64,000 bases of DNA from an uncultured Verrucomicrobia subdivision 3 bacterium (GCA_937890005.1 CALBZA010000049.1:1-64000), one strand, 5' to 3'. Shown: positions 38,001 through 47,366, numbered from the stretch's first letter. Translations and numbers: made by a program. The notes: generated by a model not told the origin, from the letters alone.

Positions 38001-38894
38001 TTCCATGCCCCGTTGCTGCATGGAAGCAATGTGCTGTTCCAGTTCTGAAAGGCGTTCGCGCAGCTGAAGAATTTCATCCTCGCAACGCAACACCGCAGCG
38101 GAACCGGTTTCGATCTCATCGCGCAGGCGTTCGGCAGTTTCCTGTCGCTGCTGGATTTCCACCTGCAGCTGATCGAACTGATGCCGCGCGAGCTGGGTAT
38201 CGAGATGTTGAAGTTCCTGCGCGAGCTGCTTGTAACGGCGCGCCTTGCCGGCCTGACGTTGAAGCGAACCGATCTGGCGTTTCACTTCCTTGATCAGGTC
38301 TTCCACGCGCAAAAGGTTTTGCTCGGTGTAATCGAGCTTTCGCAGCGATTCCTTCTTCTGCGCCTTGAACTTCGTGATGCCGGCCGCTTCCTCGAAAATC
38401 ATGCGGCGATCTTCCGGTTTGCTGGAAAGAATCTGGGCGATCTGTCCCTGGGCCAGAATGCTGTAGCTCGTCTTGCCCATGCCGGTGCCCATGAAGAGCT
38501 GCTGTATGTCCTTCAACCGGCAGGGAATCTTGTTGATGAAATACTCACTTCCGCCATCGCGGAAGATCCGGCGGGTCACCGTCACTTCGTTGTAGGAGAC
38601 GTCCACCCCGGCGGCACGAAGGTGATCCTCGTCCACATCGCCGAGCGTGATTGACACTTCGGCCATACCCAACGGTTTGCGCCCATCGGTGCCATTGAAG
38701 ATCACATCGGCCATCTCACCGCCGCGCAATGCCTTGGCCGACTGTTCACCGAGTACCCAACGGATTGCGTCTGAGACATTCGACTTACCACAACCGTTTG
38801 GGCCCACAATGCCCGTCACACCAGGCTCGAAATTCAGCGAAGTCTTGTCCGCGAAGGACTTGAATCCTAAAACCGTTAAGTTTTTGAGATACAT
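35097..38894 (-). CDS. smc: Chromosome segregation protein SMC
   Basis: SMC (1265 residues) is the ATPase of the bacterial condensin. Walker A is GPNGCGKSN (residues 31-39). The N-terminal coiled coil runs to a hinge near residues 510-660, and a second long coiled coil (Gln/Glu/Arg-rich) follows. The C-terminal head carries signature LLSGGEQTMTAVSLLF and Walker B PFCVLDELDAPLDE. A Pro/Thr-rich C-terminal tail of about 50 residues after the ATPase head is longer than usual. The partner genes scpA and scpB are not in the window. There is no operon partner on the same strand close by. Confidence 0.97.
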   Translation of the reverse strand: MYLKNLTVLGFKSFADKTSLNFEPGVTGIVGPNGCGKSNVSDAIRWVLGEQSAKALRGGEMADVIFNGTDGRKPLGMAEVSITLGDVDEDHLRAAGVDVSYNEVTVTRRIFRDGGSEYFINKIPCRLKDIQQLFMGTGMGKTSYSILAQGQIAQILSSKPEDRRMIFEEAAGITKFKAQKKESLRKLDYTEQNLLRVEDLIKEVKRQIGSLQRQAGKARRYKQLAQELQHLDTQLARHQFDQLQVEIQQRQETAERLRDEIETGSAAVLRCEDEILQLRERLSELEQHIASMQQRGMELKGEIDRHESRIQFNEERLQELQSQNEKALSEITQAEERRQTAVDELASVTERLAVSEAAVAQHRESLQSKQEALRQIENELRVKQEDLRKAQQTAFAAAQDLSRVRNELTALDLQKQGNIVRLEKLSAEKIQLEEERNRLEVRLQEFAMNVEAEKLSVQTTRGTVEERQARLRQIQEELNRASQEQEKLLHAQAEKRSRLNVLEQLEGQHEGFSAGALAALRRSHAVIGSLAERIRVPDQFVPAIENALGHNLQIVLTEQAESAQQILADLTNSKAGRASVAALSVQVPETQLAFAGDMAPGSSTEAVQNQLAKGEVVHALSVVQAEPTVEKLVKGLLARTFIAPDLSSATKQLQNGHAGCDFVTLNGDLLNRHGIYTGGYMNGAGNGKAPSSILGRKNQIAELQAALAELAEKVAEVSRTKGALQSEQTELQASLQEAQTELRQQEVAIATRQGEFTALENSRRLLHQKIDTVVYEIESLADSEREGLEKRSALATRAAECEARERSSQEEVVSLTSLLEELRQNRDTATADLNESKVALAGEEQLLASFRQQQGTLDQRIRELGQVVELRRRECSSFLGRKEQAETEIQDSRAQIDRLQHDREQVNAQITELLAQKSSQESDVLTREEELREQRRKLGEMQTQRGTIEVELAQKNMSVQNLRERIQQKYHVNLDDVRSECITITVADEGPARVETLTPEEMEKLGGATDWAAVAQQVEALQKRLDEMGPVNLVAIEEYEETEQRYQFLTKQHEDLVQAKAQLLEVINRINTQTRDMFKQTFEQIRDNFRAMFTEVFGGGKADLILVDENDVLESGIDIVAKPPGKQLQTISLLSGGEQTMTAVSLLFSIYQVKPSPFCVLDELDAPLDESNINRFIRVLQRFINDSQFIIITHNKRTIGMCDVLYGVTMEEHGVSKIVSVKFHKAQTKELAPESSQGKPLVPPPAPVATTPGAPSTDSETTVTA

Positions 38895-39296
38895 TGGCGT
38901 TTACACTTTCAAAGCTGCCCAAACGAGTAAAGCGAAAATCTACCACATATGGGCAAAAGTTATTCCCAAAGCACAACTAATTGGTGAGGAACCGAGATTT
39001 ACAGCTGTGCTCGTCTGCGTCGCTGGCTGATTTCCGCCATCAAGCCAGCTAACGTGCTTTTTTACGCCGGATTTTCGGTTCTGCAATACCTTTTTCAGGG
39101 AACGCGCAGATTTTAACGCAAGGGCGCGAAGGCGCTGAGGACGCAATGGTTTTAGAGGCTTTATTTCCAACGCAGAGGCGCGTCGAGAACGCGGAGATTC
39201 GCAGGGTGGGTGTCAGAAGTTCGAACAAAAACTCCCGGTTCAGCTTCCTTTGCGACCTTCGCGCCTCCGCGTCTTTGCGTTAAAAAACAGCCGCCC
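38895..39296. repeat. Intergenic region with long imperfect inverted repeat
   Basis: This 400-base gap upstream of smc carries an inverted repeat with arms about 36 bases long. The left arm starts TTTTAACGCAAGGGCGCGAA at 39111, and the right arm ends TTTGCGTTAAAA near 39274-39285. The arms match at about four of five positions. It belongs to the CGCGAAGG-type intergenic repeats also seen at 48893-49048. No gene supported here. Confidence 0.7.
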
Positions 39297-39716
39297 CTAC
39301 TTCGAAACGCTTGTCTCCGCCAGTTTCAGCAACTGGTCGAATTCAGCTTTTGACAGCGGCGTGACGGAAAGACGGGATTGTTTTACCAGCGGGATCGTTT
39401 TCAGAATTTTATCGGCCTTGATCTGATCCAGCGTCACCGGCTGTTTCAACGGCTTCACCGGGACCAGATCGACACATGACCATTCGCCTTCGTCGGCGGT
39501 GGGATCGGCGTAGGCTTCCTTCTCCACGCGCGCGATGCCGACCACCTGCTTTTCGGAAACACTGTGATAGAAGAACACGAGGTCGCCCTTTTTCATCGCG
39601 CGCAGATTGTTGCGCGCCTGAAAATTCCGGACGCCGGTCCACGCGGTGCGTCCGTCCTTTACAAAGTCGGTCCAGGAGTAGGCCTCCGGTTCCTGTTTCA
39701 CGAGCCAAAAGTTCAT
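39297..39716 (-). CDS. EVE-domain protein
   Basis: This 139-residue protein is a stand-alone EVE domain (PUA-like fold) related to thymocyte nuclear protein 1/YthB-like proteins. It shows the family start FWLVKQEPEAYSW, then WTGVRNFQARNNLRAMKKGD, VFFYHSVS and IVGIARV-type VVGIARVEKEAYADPT. EVE domains bind modified bases in DNA or RNA. The gene is divergent from yggS, 41 bases away. Confidence 0.93.
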   Translation of the reverse strand: MNFWLVKQEPEAYSWTDFVKDGRTAWTGVRNFQARNNLRAMKKGDLVFFYHSVSEKQVVGIARVEKEAYADPTADEGEWSCVDLVPVKPLKQPVTLDQIKADKILKTIPLVKQSRLSVTPLSKAEFDQLLKLAETSVSK

Positions 39717-39757
39717 GAGGATTTACGATCTTGAATTTACGATTTACGATCCGGCGC

Positions 39758-40450
39758 GTGAGTTTGGACCAAAATATCGAATCCATTCAACAACGCATTC
39801 GCAACGCGTGCGAACGCGCGGGACGCCAGCCTTCAGACGTCACCTTGCTCGCCGTCAGCAAAGGCCAGCCGCCGGAAGTGATCAACGAAGCCGCGAAACT
39901 GGGGCTCATTCTGTTCGGGGAAAACAAAGTTCAGGAAGCGAAGGCGAAGATTCCGCTCTGCTCCGGCAAATTGCGCTGGCAGATGATCGGTCATCTCCAG
40001 ACGAACAAAGTCCGCGACGCCGCCCAGCTGTTTGAAATGATTCAGAGCGTGGACAGCCTCAATGTCGCGGAGGAAATCCAGAAACGCTGCGAACAGTCCG
40101 GCAAAACGATGCCGATTCTGCTGGAGGTGAATCTCGCCGGCGAAGCCAGCAAGTACGGTTACGCGCCGGAACAAATTCTCGCCGATCTGCCGAAGATCAA
40201 CGCGCTTTCAAAACTGGAGATTCACGGTCTCATGACCATTCCGCCCTACACGACCGACGAGAACCGCCTTCGACCGATCTTTCGCCGGATGCGCGAATTG
40301 AAGGAGCAGTGCGAACAAATCCTTGGCGCACCGTTGCCACAGCTCAGCATGGGAATGTCCGGCGATTTCGAAATTGCCATCGAAGAAGGCGCCACGATGG
40401 TTCGGGTTGGAACGGCGTTGTTCGGTCCGCGCCCGAAGAAAACCGACTGA
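39758..40450 (+). CDS. yggS: YggS-family PLP-binding protein
   Basis: A PLP homeostasis protein (PLPBP/YggS, 230 residues) with the fold-type III barrel alone. The Schiff-base Lys is in LLAVSKGQP, and further blocks are ENKVQEA, WQMIGHLQTNK, LEVNLAGEASKYG, LEIHGLMTIPP, LSMGMSGDFEIAIEEGAT and VRVGTALFG. The start is a GTG at 39758, chosen by family length; a TTG nine codons upstream is less likely. Its TGA abuts the stop of the convergent small gene. Confidence 0.95.
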   Translation: MSLDQNIESIQQRIRNACERAGRQPSDVTLLAVSKGQPPEVINEAAKLGLILFGENKVQEAKAKIPLCSGKLRWQMIGHLQTNKVRDAAQLFEMIQSVDSLNVAEEIQKRCEQSGKTMPILLEVNLAGEASKYGYAPEQILADLPKINALSKLEIHGLMTIPPYTTDENRLRPIFRRMRELKEQCEQILGAPLPQLSMGMSGDFEIAIEEGATMVRVGTALFGPRPKKTD

Positions 40451-40675
40451 TCACGCGCAGGTCAGCGACAGGCGCAGATCTTCATTCGCGCCTTCAAATC
40501 GCAGCAACAGTTCGACGTTTTGCGCTCCCGCCGCCATCGAAGTGTGAATGGCGTTTACCACGTTGGGGAAATTGGATGCAGCCTCCGGCTTTTTCGTCCA
40601 TTGGCCAGTGGACTTCAGAAACTTCTGCGTTCGCGCGTCCCGCACGAGCAGTTTGGTTGGTGAAGCAGTTTGCAT
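40451..40675 (-). CDS. Small hypothetical protein, 74 residues
   Basis: An acidic/neutral soluble protein with KLLVRDARTQKFLKSTGQW at the N-terminus and a hydrophobic-acidic C-terminus (VELLLRFEGANEDLRLSL). No family known to me. It fits exactly between yggS (stops adjoin as TGATCA) and the PP2C gene, has an ATG start, and its amino-acid mix is normal, which makes it more likely real than a shadow. Confidence 0.6.
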   Translation of the reverse strand: MQTASPTKLLVRDARTQKFLKSTGQWTKKPEAASNFPNVVNAIHTSMAAGAQNVELLLRFEGANEDLRLSLTCA

Positions 40676-40741
40676 GTTTCAAACATACCGAAGTCCGACC
40701 TTGCCCCGCCATTAGGGTCAACTCCCACTGGTCGCATTTCG

Positions 40742-42016
40742 CTAAATCAGATGCTTCAATTCCATTCCCGCCAGGCAGACGTCGTCCTGAAAATCATGCT
40801 CACCGGAAAACTGCCGCGCCTCGCGCAACGCTCCGTCGAACAACGCTTCCGCCGAAGCATCGAAATGGGTTCGCACGTAGGAAAGAAGCCGTTCCTGTCC
40901 CCACTCTTCACCATTCTCATCATTCACTTCATACACGCCATCGGTGAACAGCAGGAGCCGGTCGCGCGGCGACATCTTTACGCGGCACGCCGGATAAACT
41001 GAGCGTTCAAACAACCCGAGCGCCGGACCGTGGCGCGCATCATAATTCTTCAGTGGCTCCGCCGTGCGATTCTCCCATCGGAGAAAATAAGGACTCGGAT
41101 GCCCGGCGTTGGCGAAAGTGAAGTCACCGGACTTGAGATCGACCACGCCGTAAAAAGCCGTTGCGAGAAACGGCTCGCGCGTCTGCCGGAGAATGGCCCG
41201 CAGGCTGCGATTGATCTCTGTCAGAAAACTGCCGGGTTCCGCCGCTGCGTCCATCAATTCCTCAATCAACCCGCGCATGATCGCCGTGATCAACGCCGCC
41301 CGCATTCCATGCCCCATCACGTCACAGATCAGAATTCCAGCCGAGGTATCGTTGATGGCGAAGAAGTCGAAAAAATCTCCGCCGACTGCCGCGGCCGAAA
41401 TGTATCGATGAGAAAAAGCGACGGCACTTTGATCCGCCGGAACCCAGCCGGGAAACGTTGGATACTGGTTCGGCAGAAAAATCTGCTGAATCTCCCGCGC
41501 CATGTTGAAGTCCGCCTCGAGCTGCGCGTTCTTGTTGCGCAATTCATCCGCGTAATGATGCAGCTTTTCCGACATCGCCTTGCGCTCGATCGCATAACGA
41601 ATGGCCCGCGCGAGAAGTTGTCCGTCCACCCTGCCCTTCACCAAAAAATCCTGCGCTCCCTTGTGCACTGCATCGACCGCCACCATCGTGTCGCTCAATC
41701 CGCTGAGCACAATGATCGGCACCTGCGGCGCGGCATTGTGAAGTCGGGAAAATGTTTCCAATCCCTGACTGTCCGGAAGCGAAAGATCCGAAAGCACGAT
41801 GTCGATTCCGCCCCGCCCCAGTCTGTCCAGCGCCCGGCTCACACGATCCAAATGCTCGATCTCAAAAAGATCGTGCTCCGCGTCGAGCAGCATCAATCGG
41901 ATCAAATGGGCATCGGCTGGATTGTCTTCGATCAGCAGCACGCGAATGCGTGGCAGTCTCGGTTGCGCTTCAGCGTTCGCCTTTGTTTCCAACATTGTCT
42001 CCATCGCGTGCATCAT
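40742..42016 (-). CDS. Response regulator fused to PP2C (SpoIIE-type) phosphatase
   Basis: This 424-residue protein joins a receiver domain (Asp31, phospho-acceptor Asp77 in IVLSDLSLPDSQG, Lys in DFLVKG) through a short helical linker to a PP2C-type serine phosphatase. The phosphatase has GGDFFDFF, ICDVMGHGM, FANAGHPSPY and LLLFTDGVYE as the metal-binding motifs. The layout equals RsbU/RssB-like regulators. They act on anti-anti-sigma factors, but no STAS or RsbW partner is present in the window. The two ATG codons at the start are both possible. Confidence 0.93.
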   Translation of the reverse strand: MMHAMETMLETKANAEAQPRLPRIRVLLIEDNPADAHLIRLMLLDAEHDLFEIEHLDRVSRALDRLGRGGIDIVLSDLSLPDSQGLETFSRLHNAAPQVPIIVLSGLSDTMVAVDAVHKGAQDFLVKGRVDGQLLARAIRYAIERKAMSEKLHHYADELRNKNAQLEADFNMAREIQQIFLPNQYPTFPGWVPADQSAVAFSHRYISAAAVGGDFFDFFAINDTSAGILICDVMGHGMRAALITAIMRGLIEELMDAAAEPGSFLTEINRSLRAILRQTREPFLATAFYGVVDLKSGDFTFANAGHPSPYFLRWENRTAEPLKNYDARHGPALGLFERSVYPACRVKMSPRDRLLLFTDGVYEVNDENGEEWGQERLLSYVRTHFDASAEALFDGALREARQFSGEHDFQDDVCLAGMELKHLI

Positions 42017-42220
42017 TGGCCTTCTGCAATTGATGCCGAACCTAACTCAGGACACGGATGAGGCAAATGGGCCAGATTACCGGGGGACGCACCTTCGAAC
42101 CACGGGGCATTGCTCCACAGATCACGTGGGCTCGCGAAACGATGTTCCGCGCTCCGTTCGCGTTTGGAAACGTCCGGATTTTTGAACTCGATCGAGGTCG
42201 GTCGAAGCTCTGTGCTCCGT

Positions 42221-43705
42221 TCACTCTTTCGGACTGTCCGGCAAGCCAAGCTTGTACGGATCAGCTCCTGTCGCAGAAGCCTCCTGCGCGGCAGCCGTGG
42301 TAACAACGATCACCTTCGGCAGCTCGACGTTGTGGGTGCTTTGAAGATTCAAGGCTTCGGTCGATGGCGTCCGGATCACAACGTTCTTCATCGTCCAGTC
42401 CTCGGCGTTGATGATCCGGCCGGGTTCACGAGCTTCGATGGTGACGTTCTCAAGGTGAAGCTTCCGAAGCGGCTTCTCCGGATAGGCCTTGGAATGAATC
42501 GCCTGCTTGGCGCCGGTCGCCGTCAGGTTCGAAATCGTGATGTTCCTGAATTCAGGAATGCCACGCTCCGCCGGCTCAACCCGCTTCGTCAGCACCGTCC
42601 AGTGCGACGGAATATTCGACGTGTCGATGCCTTCGGGAATCGTCGGGTAACTGTAAGCCGGATACCAATTGAGTTCGAAATGAAGCGGGTTCTCGATCTT
42701 CTCCATCACGATGTCGCGCAGGACGATGTTTTCAATGACACCGCCGCGAACCCGGGCCGACTTGAAGCGAATGCCAATGGATGTGCCAAGCGCCTTCATT
42801 CCGCTGACATCCACGTTGCGAATGCCGCCGGAAGTTTCACTGCCGAGCGTCAGCATTCCATGACCGGACCGCGTGATGCAGTTGCGGATGGTGACGTTCT
42901 CCGTCGGACGATTCACCCGCAGTCCGTCCCAATCGCGCCCGGCCTTCAGGCAGATGTTGTCGTCGTTGCAGTCGATGTCGCAGTTTTGAATCAGAACCTT
43001 GCACGAGGAATCCACATCAATGCCGTCCGAACTGGGACCGTAGCCATTGATGTTCGCCTTCACAATCACGCCGTCGATCGTCACATCGTCGCAATAAGTC
43101 ACCGCCACGCTCCAGAATCCCGAGCGCAGCACCGTGACGTTCTCGATCTTCACCTGGCGCGAATCATAAACCGCAAGGGCACGCACGCGCTTGCAATCGT
43201 AATCCACCGCCCAGCGCAATCCGCGCGCAACGTAATCCTTCAGCATCCCACTCTTGCCGTCCTTGCCCCAGAACTTGTGCCACCAGTATTCGCCGTTGCC
43301 ATCGATCGTGCCCTTGCCCGAAATCGTCACGTTGGTCTGCTGATAAACATTCACCAGCCCAACGGGCCAGATCATTTCGATTCCTGCCACACGCGTCGGA
43401 CGTTCGGGATAAAGGGCGTCATCCTGAATCGCCTTGATCACAACTCCTTCGTCCAGCTGGAGACGGACGTTCGATTTCACAAAGATCGCGCCAGACATGT
43501 AGGTGCCGGGCTGGAACAGAACGGTTCCGCCGCCTGCGTTCGCCGCGGCATCAATCGCGCGTTGAATCGCTGCCGTGTTGGTGGAGACGCCGTCCGGTTT
43601 GGCGCCGAAATCAGTCACTTGAAATTCTTTCGCCTGAGCAGTCCCAACCACCGCGAGAAGCAACAGCCCCGTCCGCACCCAAAGTCGTTTGATCACTTGT
43701 TTCAT
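42221..43705 (-). CDS. Secreted GH28 polygalacturonase-like hydrolase
   Basis: A pectin-type right-handed beta-helix enzyme of 494 residues. A signal peptide (WVRTGLLLLAVVGTAQA) precedes a FQVTDFGAKPDG start common to GH28. The four catalytic blocks are visible in modified form: SDGIDVDSS (usual NTD), NDDNICLKAG (DD), SGHGMLTLGSE (GHG) and IRFKSARVRGG (RxK). Specificity could be exo-polygalacturonase or rhamnogalacturonan type. The ATG at 43705 removes an unlikely 55-residue extension. It is downstream of a FGGY sugar kinase on the same strand. Confidence 0.9.
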   Translation of the reverse strand: MKQVIKRLWVRTGLLLLAVVGTAQAKEFQVTDFGAKPDGVSTNTAAIQRAIDAAANAGGGTVLFQPGTYMSGAIFVKSNVRLQLDEGVVIKAIQDDALYPERPTRVAGIEMIWPVGLVNVYQQTNVTISGKGTIDGNGEYWWHKFWGKDGKSGMLKDYVARGLRWAVDYDCKRVRALAVYDSRQVKIENVTVLRSGFWSVAVTYCDDVTIDGVIVKANINGYGPSSDGIDVDSSCKVLIQNCDIDCNDDNICLKAGRDWDGLRVNRPTENVTIRNCITRSGHGMLTLGSETSGGIRNVDVSGMKALGTSIGIRFKSARVRGGVIENIVLRDIVMEKIENPLHFELNWYPAYSYPTIPEGIDTSNIPSHWTVLTKRVEPAERGIPEFRNITISNLTATGAKQAIHSKAYPEKPLRKLHLENVTIEAREPGRIINAEDWTMKNVVIRTPSTEALNLQSTHNVELPKVIVVTTAAAQEASATGADPYKLGLPDSPKE

Positions 43706-43915
43706 TACTGACGGTATATCGAAGCGAGAAGTCCACGCCTGCGCAACCACCTGTACACGCAAATTCTGGCGATGCCGCCCTCCCGGACGCGGCATTGACA
43801 ATCGGTAGTTCTGGAATCTCCTCCCCGTGGGGTTGCGCTGCACCACGCATCCCCCATTCCTGCACTGCATTCGTAATCGCTCGAAGCGACCTTGAGGCCG
43901 GCTATTCGACGAGGA

Positions 43916-45505
43916 TCAATCCCGTCCCATCCGTTCAAACGCTTCCTGTTCGCAGGCCGCGTATTTTCGGATGAGCTTGTCGTAAACCTTCGCAGCCCCG
44001 GCGCGCGGACGGATTTCGCTCCCTGCGACAGGATTCGCAAAACCGGCCACGACATCCGGCCACTTCGGTTTGTTTCCCTGCCACACAAGCCAGCCATGCG
44101 CAGCGCGCAAAGCAGCTCCCAGCGCGGCACTCTTGGAAACTTCAATCCGCCGCACCGGACAGTTCATCACGTCCGCCATCACCTGCAGCAACGGCACGTT
44201 GTTCGAAGCGCCGCCGGTCGCATAAATGCATTCCGGTTTCACCTTCATCCATTGCGAATGCAGTCGCATCGACATCATCTGCGCCTCGGCAATCGCCCGG
44301 CAATGAGCAGCGGCGTCCTTTTCGTCCAGATCGAACCGATGCACTCCAGGCTGGTTGACGCGCGGAACAATCTCCGCCTCGAACCACGGAAGCAAAATGC
44401 CGCCATTGTTTCCAACGGGCGTTTTCTCAAGTGCCTTGCCAAACGCAGCCCAGGTCTTCACGCCGTAAAGCTCGCGGATTTTCTCGCGCGCCAGTGATCC
44501 GTTCTTGAAACAGATCAGCGTCATGTAATCGCCGTTGGGCGAACCGAACACATGACCTTCACCGTGTTCGTCCGTCTGACACCGCTTCATCGAACCGAAG
44601 TAGGTATCGCTGGTGCCCAGGCTGATGGCCACCTGCCCCGACTTCACCAATCCAAGACCGATGACGCTGCACGGATTATCTCCCGACCAGACCTGAATCT
44701 GCGCCTCCGGATTCACGCCATACTTTTTGACAAAATACGCGCTGATCGGACCGACGATTTGCGACGACGGAGCGAGCGGCGGAAGTTTCTTGGTCAATTT
44801 TGGCGCGGTCGCACGAAGCGCCTCCGGATGCCACTCCTTCGTCCGGATATCCATCAAATTCATTCCCGCACCATCGCCGTGATCGATCGGCGCGATCCTG
44901 CCCGCCAGCAACGACGCCATGAACGAACTGACCAGCGCAATGTGCGCGGTGGCCTCGTAGGCGTCCGGTTCGGTTTTGTAAAACTTGCGAATCTGCGGAC
45001 CGGTAAAACGTTCGAACGTGTCCGAGCCGGTCTTCTGCGCCGTCGCCTTGATGCCGCCGAGTTTCGAACGAATTTCAGCGCATTCCTTTGCGGTGGAGGA
45101 ATCCATCCAGATCGGAGACGTTTTGCGGGAGAACACACCGCGCAAACCACTGACGAGATCTTTCGCCCTCGGCAGATTGGCGAGCGCCGCCTCCGCACGA
45201 TCGTTCAGATAAATCGAGCCGTGTTGTTGTCCGCTTCCGCTGATCGCAAGAATGTCTCCCAGCGCAACGCGATCTTTCTTCAGCGCCGCAAACAGAAGAT
45301 CGAGTGCCTCCGCCCACATGAGCGGCGCGCTGTGTTTCACGAGCGGATCTTTGTTCGGCAGAACACCGTTCTTCGTGCGATAACGCGGCAGCGCCTTGTC
45401 GAAGTTGAGCGACTTTTCGTAAACGACTTTTCGCCGGTCGAGATCGATGACAACTGCGCTGAGACTTTGAGTGCTGGAATCCAATCCGAGAAACAACTTG
45501 GCCAT
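43916..45505 (-). CDS. FGGY-family carbohydrate kinase (xylulokinase-like)
   Basis: A sugar kinase of 529 residues. The N-terminal ATP-loop region is FLGLDSSTQSLSAVVID, with ISGSGQQHGSIYL and the C-terminal ATP-binding block YATGGASNNVPLLQ. A xylulokinase-like role is plausible, but FGGY kinases for other pentuloses or hexuloses look alike at this level. It lies 210 bases upstream of the GH28 gene on the same strand. The pentose cluster at the start of the window uses an oxidative route, so an XylB role would give the organism a second, phosphorylating route. Confidence 0.85.
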   Translation of the reverse strand: MAKLFLGLDSSTQSLSAVVIDLDRRKVVYEKSLNFDKALPRYRTKNGVLPNKDPLVKHSAPLMWAEALDLLFAALKKDRVALGDILAISGSGQQHGSIYLNDRAEAALANLPRAKDLVSGLRGVFSRKTSPIWMDSSTAKECAEIRSKLGGIKATAQKTGSDTFERFTGPQIRKFYKTEPDAYEATAHIALVSSFMASLLAGRIAPIDHGDGAGMNLMDIRTKEWHPEALRATAPKLTKKLPPLAPSSQIVGPISAYFVKKYGVNPEAQIQVWSGDNPCSVIGLGLVKSGQVAISLGTSDTYFGSMKRCQTDEHGEGHVFGSPNGDYMTLICFKNGSLAREKIRELYGVKTWAAFGKALEKTPVGNNGGILLPWFEAEIVPRVNQPGVHRFDLDEKDAAAHCRAIAEAQMMSMRLHSQWMKVKPECIYATGGASNNVPLLQVMADVMNCPVRRIEVSKSAALGAALRAAHGWLVWQGNKPKWPDVVAGFANPVAGSEIRPRAGAAKVYDKLIRKYAACEQEAFERMGRD

Positions 45506-46042
45506 AGAATGATTGATGAGCGGCTTCGCTCAATTTCGTTGAAGGCTAAAAATCAGCGACAACCGTGGCAATCGCAAAGCCCCGCCAAATCCTGCCTGTC
45601 GTATGGATGATTCTATTGCACTCACCCATGCAGTACGTGTTTTCCGGCGTGCCGATTCAAGAGTCGGCCTGAAAACGGAGCAGAGCATTGCTCTGCGCGA
45701 GAATCCGAAGAAACGTGCGGAGGAATGCTCCGCGCTCCGCACGGCGGCTGGTCGCAACTGACACAGCCGCGCTCCAAGGTTTTTCAGACACACTCCAAAG
45801 GACTTTCGAGTCCCGTGTTCCCGTTCTCATCGGGCCCACCTCGACACCTACGCCATGAAATATTCCGAACGATTTTCAGGCGGAGCGGCAGCTCCGCCCT
45901 ACCAACAATAGGTAGGGAAAAGCTGCCGCTTTGCCCCATTTTCCGCACCGACCGATTCGTTCCGTGCATGTTCATCGACCCCCGTTCATTTCCTCAACGC
46001 TTCGAAGTTTGACCTCACCCGCGGTTTTCTCATACTCCCGCC
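45506..46042. repeat. Intergenic region with dispersed repeats
   Basis: No gene is supported in these 537 bases between the divergent kinase and aroC. They include AATGCTCCGCGCTCCGC at 45726-45741 and a block at 45902-45979 that recurs in inverted orientation at 51986-52057 (shared GGCAAAGCGGCAGCTTT and CGGTCGGTGCGGA). These are typical of non-coding dispersed repeats. Confidence 0.65.
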
Positions 46043-47122
46043 ATGGCAAATTCTTTCGGTCAGCTGTTCCGCATCACCACCTGGGGCGAATCTCATGGCG
46101 GCGGAGTCGGCGTGGTTGTGGATGGCTGCCCGCCACGACTCGACCTGACCGAAGCCGACATTCAGCCCGACCTCGACCGACGCCGGCCGGGTCAGTCGAA
46201 AATCGTCACGCCGCGTAAGGAATCCGACACCGTCCAAATCCTTTCTGGAACCTTCGAAGGCAAAACGCTCGGCACACCGATTTCCATGTGGGTGAAGAAC
46301 GAGGACGCCCGGTCGGAAGCCTATTCTGAAATGGCGACGAAGTTTCGCCCGTCGCACGCCGATTTCACCTACACCGCGAAATACGGCATCCGCAACTGGC
46401 AGGGCGGCGGACGCACCAGCGCCCGTGAAACGATTGGACGCGTCGCTGCCGGCGCGATCGCAAAGAAAATTTTGCGCGAACGTTTCAACGTCGAAGTGCT
46501 CGCCTACGTCACGCAGGTTCAACGCATCCAGGCGCAGGTCGATCGCGACAAGGTCACTTTCAATGACGTGGAATCGAATATCGTCCGCTGCCCCGATGCC
46601 ACTGCAGCGAATCAGATGATCGAGCTGATCGAAAAAATGCGGTCGGCCGGCGACACCGTGGGCGGCATTGTGGAATGCATTGCGCGAAATGTTCCTGCGG
46701 GCTGGGGCGAACCGGTGTTCGATCGACTCGAAGCCGATCTTGCCAAAGCCATGCTCAGCCTTCCGGCGTCGCGTGGATTCGAATTCGGTTCCGGCTTCGA
46801 CAGCATTCTGCTGACGGGCACAGAGCACAACGACGCGATTCGATCCGAAGGCGGCAAGGTGTTCACCAAAACGAATCGTTCCGGCGGCATCCAGGGGGGA
46901 ATTTCAAACGGCGAAACGATTTACTTCCGAGTTCCATTCAAACCCGTCGCCACGGTCATGGTGGAACAGGAAACCGTGGACGTGCAGTTCCAGAACACCA
47001 CCTTGAAGGGTCGCGGCCGACATGATCCTTGTGTTCTGCCGCGCGCCGTTCCGATGGTTGAAGCCATGGCGGCGCTGGTGCTCGTCGATCACGCCCTCCG
47101 CCAAAAAGCGCAGTGCGGTTGA
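46043..47122 (+). CDS. aroC: Chorismate synthase
   Basis: Chorismate synthase (359 residues, FMN-dependent) makes chorismate from EPSP. It shows the N-terminal GESHGGGVGVVVDGCPP, RRRPGQSKIVTPRKESD, the NWQGGGRTSARET FMN site with its Arg, and the C-terminal GRHDPCVLPRAVPMVEAM. The stop is followed by repeat sequence. aroE lies 3.5 kb away on the opposite strand, so the shikimate genes are dispersed. Confidence 0.97.
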   Translation: MANSFGQLFRITTWGESHGGGVGVVVDGCPPRLDLTEADIQPDLDRRRPGQSKIVTPRKESDTVQILSGTFEGKTLGTPISMWVKNEDARSEAYSEMATKFRPSHADFTYTAKYGIRNWQGGGRTSARETIGRVAAGAIAKKILRERFNVEVLAYVTQVQRIQAQVDRDKVTFNDVESNIVRCPDATAANQMIELIEKMRSAGDTVGGIVECIARNVPAGWGEPVFDRLEADLAKAMLSLPASRGFEFGSGFDSILLTGTEHNDAIRSEGGKVFTKTNRSGGIQGGISNGETIYFRVPFKPVATVMVEQETVDVQFQNTTLKGRGRHDPCVLPRAVPMVEAMAALVLVDHALRQKAQCG

Positions 47123-47366
47123 AGAACGGATTTCTTACAGAAGGACGCGAAGGGAACGAAGAAAACGGCGTCTGAATACACCCGGTCTCTTCCGAGCGAA
47201 TGCCGGAGGAGAGGCCGGCGAGAGGAGGTCGCTGCGGGGCGAGGGAACATTTCATGGCGCGTGTCCCCTGTTACGCCCACGACGCTGCAAAACTGGATCT
47301 CGAGTCGCCTGCATCAGACGAACGTCGTATTGATCGTTGAATGCGTCCGGAAAAGATGCCACGACC
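47123..47366. repeat. Intergenic repeat remnants
   Basis: This gap after aroC holds ACAGAAGGACGCGAAGGGAA at 47138-47157 (AGAAGGGAACGAAG family) and GAGGGAACATTTCATGGCG at 47241-47259, which also occurs near 21129 and inverted at 51689. No gene supported. Confidence 0.6.
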
